Source: an uncultured Ruminococcus sp. (GTDB lineage Bacteria > Bacillota > Clostridia > Oscillospirales > CAG-272). Taken from it: 29,192 nucleotides of DNA. The position numbers were made by a program, and so were the translations under genes. Below are positions 7,910-18,198 of the stretch, in pieces; within the stretch, counting starts at the first letter, position 1, and each line of letters opens with the position of its first letter. A model generated the notes under the pieces. It worked only from the letters and a program-made list of their open reading frames with translations. It was not told where the DNA came from and made no database searches. The stretch lies in the NCBI GenBank assembly GCA_902783755.1, contig CACZSC010000284.1, positions 1 to 29,192 of the forward strand, in the 5' to 3' direction.

Positions 7910-8278
7910 ATGGGAAAATTCGTGGTTAAGCAGACAAAGAACGGCGGATACAAGTTCGACCTCAAGGCAGGCAACGGCGAAGTCATCGCTACTTCCGAAG
8001 TCTATACGACTGAAGCAGCATGCCTGAAGGGCCTCAGAAGCGTAAAGGCCAACTGTGGTTCACACATCGAAGACCAGACAGTGGAGCCGGTCGAGGCAAA
8101 GAAGAATCCGAAATTCGAAGTCTACACAGACAAGGCCGGTGAGTTCAGGTTCAGACTGAAGGCAAGAAACGGCCAGATCATCACCGTAGGCGAAGGCTAC
8201 AAGACAAAGAATTCCTGCCTTAACGGTATCGCAAGCATCCAGAAGAACGCTCCGGACGCAGAGATAGTTAAGGAATAA
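7910..8278 (+). CDS. YegP-like protein with two DUF1508 domains
   Basis: The 122-residue protein consists of two copies of the small DUF1508 (UPF0339/YegP) fold: residues ~3-50 with GGYKFDLKAGNGEVIATSE and ~68-115 with GEFRFRLKARNGQIITVGE. Both copies share the K(F/V)xx, F(D/R)LKAxNG, I(A/T), EG/VY and CLxGxxS pattern. No signal peptide or membrane segment is present, so it should be cytoplasmic. The molecular function of the family is not established. GGAGG six bases upstream of the ATG, a full-consensus promoter and a strong terminator make it a well-expressed single-gene unit. Its charged, lysine-rich composition fits a small abundant protein. Confidence 0.92.
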   Translation: MGKFVVKQTKNGGYKFDLKAGNGEVIATSEVYTTEAACLKGLRSVKANCGSHIEDQTVEPVEAKKNPKFEVYTDKAGEFRFRLKARNGQIITVGEGYKTKNSCLNGIASIQKNAPDAEIVKE

Positions 8279-8309
8279 GCGCAATCGATTTCCTCACTTC
8301 AAACAAACA

Positions 8310-8341
8310 GGCCAGGACGAAACGTCCTGGCCGTTTTGTTT
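8310..8341 (+). terminator. Bidirectional terminator between the DUF1508 gene and rplS
   Basis: A perfect 10-bp stem, GGCCAGGACG / CGTCCTGGCC (8310-8319 and 8323-8332), has an AAA loop. TTTTGTTT follows on the plus strand and AAACAAAC precedes it, giving a T-rich tail on the minus strand too. It serves both converging genes. Confidence 0.93.
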
Positions 8342-8363
8342 GTTCCTTTTACTTCTGAAAAGA

Positions 8364-8705
8364 TCAGATAAGCTCCTTGACCTTGGAAGCCTTACCCACT
8401 TTTCCTCTGAGGTAGTACAGTTTCGCACGGCGAACCTTACCGCGTCTTATAACGTCGACTTTGACGACGTTGGGAGAATGGATCGGGAATACCTTCTCAA
8501 CACCCACACCGTAGGAGATACGGCGTACAGTGAATGTCTCGGATATGCCTGCTCCGCGGCGGCCGATAACTGTTCCTTCAAAAAGCTGGATCCTTTCCCT
8601 GGATCCCTCCTTGATACGGTTGTGCACCCTTACGGTGTCACCGATCCTGAAGCTCGGAACTTCTTCCTTAAGCTGCTCTTTGGCAAAAATGTCGAGCTTG
8701 TTCAT
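8364..8705 (-). CDS. rplS: 50S ribosomal protein L19
   Basis: The 113-residue protein is a full-length L19, located at the 30S-50S interface of the ribosome. Recognisable stretches are PSFRIGDTVRVHNRIKEG, ERIQLFEGTVIGRRGAG, ETFTVRRISYGVGVEKVFP and RRGKVRRAKLYYLRG. An AAGGAG lies nine bases before the ATG on the minus strand. It is not next to trmD, rimM or rpsP, the usual neighbours of rplS in many bacteria. Instead it forms a single-gene unit with its own promoter, divergent from rpoB and convergent with the DUF1508 gene, with which it shares a bidirectional terminator. Confidence 0.98.
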   Translation of the reverse strand: MNKLDIFAKEQLKEEVPSFRIGDTVRVHNRIKEGSRERIQLFEGTVIGRRGAGISETFTVRRISYGVGVEKVFPIHSPNVVKVDVIRRGKVRRAKLYYLRGKVGKASKVKELI

Positions 8706-8824
8706 TGCGATCGACTCCTTTTTAGTGATGAAAGCATTCGTGCAGAGCTTGCAGAGGACTGCTTTTTCTTAAAAGCCGCTGCCGGAAAAACACGGCAAAG
8801 ACCCTGTTTCTCCGGAACGACAGC
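8706..8824 (-). promoter_or_regulatory. rplS 5' leader, possible L19 autoregulatory leader
   Basis: From the promoter below, the rplS mRNA should have a leader of about 119 nt. It holds a small stem TGCCG/CGGCA (8780-8784 with 8793-8797) and other short pairings. An L19 leader RNA motif is known in Firmicutes, but I cannot confirm that this sequence fits that covariance model. Confidence 0.3.
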
Positions 8825-8830
8825 TTATTG

Positions 8831-8859
8831 ATTTTAGCACAACCGGGATCTTTTTGCAA
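8831..8859 (-). promoter_or_regulatory. Promoter of rplS
   Basis: On the minus strand TTGCAA (8859-8854) and TAAAAT (8836-8831) are 17 bp apart, upstream of and pointing toward rplS. Confidence 0.7.
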
Positions 8860-8906
8860 TACCTTTTCTATTTTTTCTCCGGGAAGTTCTACGAATTTCG
8901 ACACAA

Positions 8907-9056
8907 ATTTACAGAATGTTTACATTTAAATTTATTGTAAACTTATTGTATCCGCCATATAAATTTTGATAAAAAACCCGATTTTTCTATTGACAGGCGC
9001 GTTTTTCTCGTTGACACCCCTTCCCAAAAGTGCTAAAATTGTAAACTGATGTAAAT
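8907..9056. repeat. Five TGTAAA(C/T) heptamers around the rpoB promoter
   Basis: Copies lie at 8907-8913 and 8918-8924 (inverted), 8936-8942, 9040-9046 and 9050-9056 (direct). The copies at 8918 and 8936 form GTTTACA-N11-TGTAAAC. The last two overlap the expected rpoB transcription start. Members of each outer pair are 10-11 bp apart, about one helical turn. The surrounding DNA is AT-rich, so chance is possible. The same gap also holds a direct repeat TTTTTCT..TTGACA (8982-8995 and 9002-9016). Confidence 0.4.
9011..9039 (+). promoter_or_regulatory. Promoter of rpoBC
   Basis: TTGACA (9011-9016) and TAAAAT (9034-9039) with a 17-bp spacer form a near-consensus promoter. A second TTGACA at 8990-8995 has no -10 partner at the right distance. 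Confidence 0.85.
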
Positions 9057-9201
9057 TTGCCCTTAAACGGGTTTTGCGCATTTTTCTTTGATTTTGCATC
9101 TGATTTTATTCAAAATCACGCGCACGGGGATCCCCTTCCTGGAGACCTCCGCAGCGCCCTTTCCCAGGCACAACAGATTTCAGAATGGAGTGATTAACTC
9201 A
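9046..9201 (+). promoter_or_regulatory. Long 5' leader of rpoB mRNA
   Basis: About 156 nt separate the expected start point from the rpoB ATG. The leader can form a stem GATTTTG/CAAAATC (9090-9096 with 9111-9117) and contains a perfect palindrome GGGGATCCCC (9126-9135). I do not recognise a known leader class. No gene is supported in this interval: the ORF that begins at 9088 is only an upstream extension of rpoB. Confidence 0.4.
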
Positions 9202-12200
9202 ATGGTCAAACCGCAGCAGGTAGGCAAGAAAGTAAGGATGAGCTTCTCAAAGATCAATGAGCCTCTTGAGATGCCGAGCCTGATTGAAGTTCAGAAAAAG
9301 TCCTTCAACTGGTTCCTCGAGAAAGGCCTCATGGAAGTCCTTGAGGATGTTTCGCCTATCACGGACTACTCCGGCAACCTTCTTATCGACTTCGTCGGGT
9401 ATTCCCTCGACGCCAAGCCGAAATACCCTGTCGAGGAGTGCAAAGAACGCGATGTGAACTTTGCGGCTCCCCTGAGAGTCGATGTGAGACTCACGAACAA
9501 ACTCACCGGCGAGGTCAAGCAGTCCTCCGTCTTCATGGGAGATTTCCCTCTCATGACGGAAAAAGGGACCTTTGTCATCAACGGCGCGGAGAGGGTCATC
9601 GTATCCCAGCTGGTACGTTCCCCCGGCGTTTACTATGACAGCAGCATCGACAAATCCGGCAAGAAGATCTTCACTTCGACCGTCATCCCATACCGCGGCG
9701 CATGGCTCGAATACGAGACCGACGCCAACGACGTGTTCTATGTAAGGATAGACAAGAACCGCAAGATCCCTGTCACCATACTCATAAGGGCTCTGGGCAT
9801 CCAGTCCAGGGAACAGATCGAGGAAGTTTTCGGCGACGAAGTCAAACTCACGGTCACGATGGAGAAGGAATCCTGCGAGGCCCGCGCCATCGAAAACAAC
9901 TCCTCCATCAGAGACGAGGCTCTGAAAGAGATCTATACCAAGCTCCGTCCGGGCGAGCCCCCGATCGTCGAATCGGCTGAAATGCTCATGAACGGTCTTT
10001 TCTTCGACCCGAAGAGATACGACCTTTACCCCGTCGGACGCTATAAATACGACAAGAAACTGGCCCTCGGCCTCAGGATCGCAGGCTTCAAACTTGCCCG
10101 CGACGTGATCAACACCAGGACAGGAGAAGTCCTTTTCGAAGCAGGCCATGTCCTCACCAAGGACGAGGCAATGGATGTCGAGAACGCCGGCATACCGGAA
10201 GTCTATCTCCTGACGGAGAGCGGAAAGGAAGTCAAGGTGTTCTCGAACGGCGCAGTGGACCCGGTGTATATCCTGGGCTATGACCTCAAGGACTCCGGAG
10301 TCAGCGAGAAGTGCCGTCTTGACGTGCTCGAGGAGATCATCGAGGCCGCTGAAGGCGATGAGGACGAGATCAGAAGGATGGCAAAAGAGCGCATTGCGGA
10401 ACTGTGCCCGAAGCACATCACCCGTGAGGACATCCTTTCCTCCATCAACTATCTCCTTGCCCTTTCCCACGACATCGGCAACACGGACGACATCGACCAT
10501 CTGGGCAACCGCCGTCTGAGATCCGTGGGCGAGCTTCTCCAGAACCAGCTGAGGATCGGCCTGGCGAGAATGGACAAGATCGTCAAGGAAAGGATGAACA
10601 TCCAGGACAGCGAGTCCCTTTCTCCGCAGACCCTCATCAATATCAGGCCCGTGGTCACGGCCATTAGGGAATTCTTCGGAAGCTCTCCCCTGTCACAGTT
10701 CATGGACCAGAACAACCCTCTTGCGGAACTGACTCACAAGAGACGTCTTTCCGCCCTGGGTCCCGGCGGTCTTTCAAGAGACAGAGCGTCCTTCGAAGTC
10801 CGCGACGTACACTATACGCATTACGGAAGAATGTGCCCGATCGAGACCCCTGAAGGTCCGAACATCGGTCTTATCTCCTACCTCGCCACTTATGCGAGGA
10901 TCTCCAAATACGGCTTCATCGAGACACCATACAGGCGCGTCGAGCACCGTACCATGGAGGACGGCACTGTCATGCACGTGGTCACAGACGAGATCAAGTA
11001 CATGACGGCCGACGAGGAGGATAAATACATCATCGCCCAGGCGAACGAGCCCCTCACCGAGGACATGTGCTTCAAGAACGCCAAGGTCACGGCCCGCGAC
11101 AAGGCCGAGATCATAGCCATCGAGCCCAGATTCGTGGACTGGATGGACGTTTCCCCGAAGATGGTGGTGTCCGTCGCCACAGCCATGATCCCCTTCCTTG
11201 AGAACGACGACAACTCCCGTGCCCTCATGGGATCCAACATGCAGAAGCAGGCAGTGCCGCTCATGGTAACCGACGCTCCCATAGTGGGCACCGGTATGGA
11301 GCACAAGGCAGCCATCGACTCCGGCGTGGTGGTGGTCGCGAACAATTCCGGATGGGTCGAAAGCGTCTCCGCCGACGAGATAGTGATCTCCAGGGACGAC
11401 AACGGCCAGAAGGAAGTATATACCCTCATCAAGTTCAAGCGCTCCAACCAGGGCACCTGCGTGAACCAGAGACCCATAGTCAACCAGGGCGACCATGTCA
11501 ATGCCGGAGAGATCATCGCAGACGGTCCCGCGACCTCCGAAGGTGAGATCGCGCTCGGCAAGAACGCCCTTATAGGCTTCATGACCTGGGAAGGCTACAA
11601 CTACGAGGACGCTGTGCTCCTGAACGAGAAGCTCGTCCGCAACGACGTATATACCTCGATCCACATCGAGGAATACTCCCATGAAGCGAGAGACACGAAA
11701 CTCGGGCCGGAAGAGATAACCCGTGAGATTCCCAACGTGGGCGAAGATGCTCTGAAGGACCTCACAGTGGACGGCATCATAAAGATCGGTTCCGAAGTCC
11801 GCGCAGGCGATATCCTCGTGGGCAAGGTCACCCCCAAGGGAGAGACCGAGCTTACAGCCGAGGAAAGACTGCTCCGCGCCATCTTCGGCGAAAAGGCCAG
11901 AGAAGTCAGGGACACCTCCCTCAGGGTGCCCCACGGCGAAAGCGGCATCATAGTCGACGTCAAGGTCTTCTCCAGGGAGAACGGCGACGAGCTGCCTCCG
12001 GGAGTCAACAAGGTCGTCAGAGTCTATATCGCCCAGAAGAGAAAGATCTCCGTGGGCGACAAGATGGCCGGCCGTCACGGAAACAAAGGCGTCGTGTCCA
12101 GGATCCTTCCTCCGGAAGACATGCCTTTCCTGCCTGACGGAACTCCTCTTGACATCGTGCTCAACCCGCTGGGCGTTCCTTCCCGTATGAATATCGGACA

Positions 12201-13140
12201 GGTGCTCGAAGTGCACCTGGGCATCGCGGCGAAAAAGCTCGGATGGAGAGTCATGACGCCCGTGTTCGACGGCGCGACGGAAGCTGACATATCCGAATGC
12301 CTCAAGATGGCAGGCATCTGGAGAGACGTCATGCCCGGAGAAAACACAAAGGGCAAGAATATATTCGAAGAAGTGATCCGTGAAGACGGCAAGCCGGATC
12401 TCGTGAACCTCACTCCCGAGCAGCGGGAGGATCCGGAATATCTTGAGGAGCTGAGGAAACAGGGCAAACTCAAGATCGTCGACGGCAAGACCATTCTTTA
12501 CGACGGACGCACCGGTGTGCCTTTCGACAACCCGGTAACTGTCGGCATAATGTACTATCTGAAGCTGCACCACCTGGTCGATGATAAGATCCACGCACGT
12601 TCCACAGGACCTTACTCCCTCGTCACGCAGCAGCCTCTGGGCGGCAAGGCCCAGTTCGGCGGTCAGAGATTCGGTGAGATGGAAGTCTGGGCCCTGGAAG
12701 CCTACGGCGCCGCATATACCCTTCAGGAGATCCTGACTGTGAAGTCGGACGATACCATCGGAAGAGTAAAGGCGTACGAAGCCATAGTCAAGGGCCAGAA
12801 CATCCCGACGCCGGGCATCCCCGAGGCCTTCAAGGTGCTCGTGAAGGAGCTGCAGGCTCTGGGACTCGACATCAGGATCCTCGACAAGGACAACAACAGT
12901 CTTCCCATCGAGTCGCTGGGCGACGACACGGCAGAACCTCCGCACCACCACCGCCGCGAGGAAAGGATCACAGCGGACGATGTGGGTGAAACGATCCAGG
13001 ATGACAACATCCTCGATTCCTACGTTCTGGAACCCGAAGATCAGGACAGCGAATTCTCGGACGATTATGATGACGACGAATTCGAAGGTCCGGACGACGC
13101 AGAGCTCTTCGCCGCTGAGGCCGAAGACCTGGACGACTGA
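9202..13140 (+). CDS. rpoB: DNA-directed RNA polymerase beta subunit
   Basis: The 1312-residue protein is the beta subunit of RNA polymerase, which with beta' forms the catalytic core. The N-terminus (KVRMSFSKINEPLEMPSLIE), the rifampicin region (SQFMDQNNPLAELTHKRRLS, with Asp502, His512 and Ser517 matching wild-type E. coli 516/526/531 residues) and later motifs such as GPNIGLISYLATYA, KMAGRHGNKGVVS and FGGQRFGEMEVWALEAYGA are all intact. I use the ATG at 9202, preceded by GGAG, because upstream codons do not look like RpoB. About 75 residues after the conserved core form a strongly acidic C-terminal tail, making it longer than many clostridial RpoB proteins. rpoC follows 43 bp later. The genes rplJ and rplL, which usually precede rpoB, are absent here. 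Confidence 0.98.
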   Translation: MVKPQQVGKKVRMSFSKINEPLEMPSLIEVQKKSFNWFLEKGLMEVLEDVSPITDYSGNLLIDFVGYSLDAKPKYPVEECKERDVNFAAPLRVDVRLTNKLTGEVKQSSVFMGDFPLMTEKGTFVINGAERVIVSQLVRSPGVYYDSSIDKSGKKIFTSTVIPYRGAWLEYETDANDVFYVRIDKNRKIPVTILIRALGIQSREQIEEVFGDEVKLTVTMEKESCEARAIENNSSIRDEALKEIYTKLRPGEPPIVESAEMLMNGLFFDPKRYDLYPVGRYKYDKKLALGLRIAGFKLARDVINTRTGEVLFEAGHVLTKDEAMDVENAGIPEVYLLTESGKEVKVFSNGAVDPVYILGYDLKDSGVSEKCRLDVLEEIIEAAEGDEDEIRRMAKERIAELCPKHITREDILSSINYLLALSHDIGNTDDIDHLGNRRLRSVGELLQNQLRIGLARMDKIVKERMNIQDSESLSPQTLINIRPVVTAIREFFGSSPLSQFMDQNNPLAELTHKRRLSALGPGGLSRDRASFEVRDVHYTHYGRMCPIETPEGPNIGLISYLATYARISKYGFIETPYRRVEHRTMEDGTVMHVVTDEIKYMTADEEDKYIIAQANEPLTEDMCFKNAKVTARDKAEIIAIEPRFVDWMDVSPKMVVSVATAMIPFLENDDNSRALMGSNMQKQAVPLMVTDAPIVGTGMEHKAAIDSGVVVVANNSGWVESVSADEIVISRDDNGQKEVYTLIKFKRSNQGTCVNQRPIVNQGDHVNAGEIIADGPATSEGEIALGKNALIGFMTWEGYNYEDAVLLNEKLVRNDVYTSIHIEEYSHEARDTKLGPEEITREIPNVGEDALKDLTVDGIIKIGSEVRAGDILVGKVTPKGETELTAEERLLRAIFGEKAREVRDTSLRVPHGESGIIVDVKVFSRENGDELPPGVNKVVRVYIAQKRKISVGDKMAGRHGNKGVVSRILPPEDMPFLPDGTPLDIVLNPLGVPSRMNIGQVLEVHLGIAAKKLGWRVMTPVFDGATEADISECLKMAGIWRDVMPGENTKGKNIFEEVIREDGKPDLVNLTPEQREDPEYLEELRKQGKLKIVDGKTILYDGRTGVPFDNPVTVGIMYYLKLHHLVDDKIHARSTGPYSLVTQQPLGGKAQFGGQRFGEMEVWALEAYGAAYTLQEILTVKSDDTIGRVKAYEAIVKGQNIPTPGIPEAFKVLVKELQALGLDIRILDKDNNSLPIESLGDDTAEPPHHHRREERITADDVGETIQDDNILDSYVLEPEDQDSEFSDDYDDDEFEGPDDAELFAAEAEDLDD

Positions 13141-13183
13141 CCCGGTAATGCCGACATATATTGAGAAGAAGGTATAACAGCAG

Positions 13184-16864
<3,681 letters not shown>

Positions 16865-16885
16865 CCGTCTGTGTGAAAACACATT

Positions 16886-16925
16886 CTCCCGCTGTGCAAA
16901 GCCACGGCGGGAGTCGTTGTTTTTT
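16886..16925 (+). terminator. Terminator of rpoBC
   Basis: An 11-bp stem, CTCCCGCTGTG / CACGGCGGGAG (16886-16896 and 16903-16913, one G-T pair), is followed by TCGTTGTTTTTT. It lies 21 bp after the rpoC stop and separates rpoBC from the str operon. Confidence 0.92.
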
Positions 16926-16974
16926 CACGCTCCTGCCTTTGTATTTCATGTTCCTTACATTATTTAAATATATG

Positions 16975-17003
16975 TTGACAAGTGCGGAAATTGGTGATAT
17001 AAT
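16975..17003 (+). promoter_or_regulatory. Consensus promoter of the str operon
   Basis: TTGACA (16975-16980) and TATAAT (16998-17003) match the sigma-A consensus perfectly with a 17-bp spacer. The leader to rpsL would be about 104 nt. Confidence 0.92.
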
Positions 17004-17113
17004 TCACAATACGCGATTATGCGTCCTTTTGTCGCGCCTAAAATTTCCGGTACCAACGGGCGTCTGCCCGGAAGTATATATAAACATTTATTACTGAAGA
17101 ATAGGAGGATGAC

Positions 17114-17527
17114 ATGCCAACCTTTAACCAGCTCGTTAAGCAGGGTAGACAGGACAAGACTTACAAGTCAAAAGCGCCGGTTCTGCAGACAGGTTTCAAT
17201 ACCATCAAGAACCGTCCGACCGACCAGAGCTCCCCGCAGAAGCGCGGTGTCTGCACAAAGGTTACCACGATGGGCCCGAAGAAGCCTAACTCTGCAATGC
17301 GTAAGATCGCCAGAGTAAGACTTACCAACGGAATGGAAGCTACGGTGTACATTCCCGGTATGGGTCACAACCTTCAGGAACACTCAGTTGTCCTGATCCG
17401 TGGCGGCCGTGTACGTGATCTGCCTGGTGTGCGTTATCACATCATTCGCGGAACACTTGATGCACAGGGTGTTGCGAACCGCAAACAGGCCCGTTCAAAA
17501 TACGGTGCAAAACGTCCGAAGAAATAA
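17114..17527 (+). CDS. rpsL: 30S ribosomal protein S12
   Basis: The 137-residue protein is S12, part of the decoding centre of the small subunit. Conserved stretches are MPTFNQLVKQGR, SSPQKRGVCTKV, GPKKPNSAMRKIARVRLTNG, IPGMGHNLQEHSVVLIRGGR and VANRKQARSKYGAKRPKK. Lysines and PNSA of the streptomycin region are wild type, so no resistance change is evident. The residues just before are TTMGPKK where many Firmicutes have TxTPKK, a mild lineage variation. AGGAGG lies just before the ATG. It is the first gene of the str operon. Confidence 0.98.
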   Translation: MPTFNQLVKQGRQDKTYKSKAPVLQTGFNTIKNRPTDQSSPQKRGVCTKVTTMGPKKPNSAMRKIARVRLTNGMEATVYIPGMGHNLQEHSVVLIRGGRVRDLPGVRYHIIRGTLDAQGVANRKQARSKYGAKRPKK

Positions 17528-17666
17528 GACGTAAATCAACCTTTCACAGAAACGTTTGTGTAATCCCCATATAAGTAATAGATGTTTATATGACCGGCTA
17601 CACGAGCGGAAGTTCAACTTTCGAGTACCTGTGAATTCATATTTTTAATGAAGGAGGGAAGTTACA
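17528..17666 (+). other. rpsL-rpsG intergenic RNA region
   Basis: This 139-bp gap inside the operon is long for a ribosomal operon. It contains a 7-bp stem, CATATAA/TTATATG (17568-17574 with 17586-17592), and further AAGTT/AACTT pairing near 17610. In E. coli the S12-S7 gap binds S7 for feedback control; whether this one does is unknown. I see no promoter or terminator in it. Confidence 0.35.
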
Positions 17667-18137
17667 GTGTCAAGAAGAGGTCAAATCTCAAAAAGAGACG
17701 TTCTGCCGGATCCGCTGTATAACTCAAAGTTAGTTACAAAGCTGATCAACAACATCATGTATGATGGCAAAAAAGGCGTGGCACAGAAGATCGTTTACGA
17801 CGCATTCGCGATCGTTGAGACGAAACTCGGCCAGAACGCACTCGAAGTATTCCAGGAAGCCCTTGAGAACATAATGCCCGTTCTCGAAGTCAAAGCTCGC
17901 CGTGTAGGCGGCTCCAACTACCAGGTTCCTATGGAAGTAAGACCCGAACGCCGTCAGACACTCGGTCTGCGCTGGCTGGTGACATACGCACGCTCAAGAG
18001 GCGAGCACACCATGTCCGAACGCCTTGCCGCCGAGATCATGGACGCGAAGAACAGCACCGGCGGTGCTTTCAAGAAAAAAGAAGACACACACAGAATGGC
18101 AGAAGCCAACAAGGCTTTCGCACATTTCAGATATTAA
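17667..18137 (+). CDS. rpsG: 30S ribosomal protein S7
   Basis: The 156-residue protein is S7, a primary 16S rRNA-binding protein that organises the head of the 30S subunit. It begins at GTG with AAGGAGG nine bases upstream. Conserved parts are MSRRGQISKRDVLPDPLYNSKLV in outline, VLEVKARRVGGSNYQVPMEV, RWLVTYARSRGEHTMSERLA and EDTHRMAEANKAFAHFRY. The length is standard. It is the second gene of the str operon, 61 bp before fusA. Confidence 0.98.
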   Translation: MSRRGQISKRDVLPDPLYNSKLVTKLINNIMYDGKKGVAQKIVYDAFAIVETKLGQNALEVFQEALENIMPVLEVKARRVGGSNYQVPMEVRPERRQTLGLRWLVTYARSRGEHTMSERLAAEIMDAKNSTGGAFKKKEDTHRMAEANKAFAHFRY

Positions 18138-18198
18138 TAGTCATATACACCCCGCCGCGGCATGACATGCCCGGCAAATGCAGGAGAAATCGTAAAAT

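Noticed and set aside
8340..8831. Plus-strand open frame over rplS
   Set aside because: It is the antisense of rplS and its leader. The minus-strand L19 is unmistakable.
9088..9201. 38-residue N-terminal extension of RpoB
   Set aside because: The residues do not match RpoB and the segment is the mRNA leader. The ATG at 9202 has GGAG upstream and the normal N-terminus follows.
9247..10500. 417-codon minus-strand open frame opposite the start of rpoB
   Set aside because: Same reason: overlaps a certain gene completely and shows no protein-like motif.
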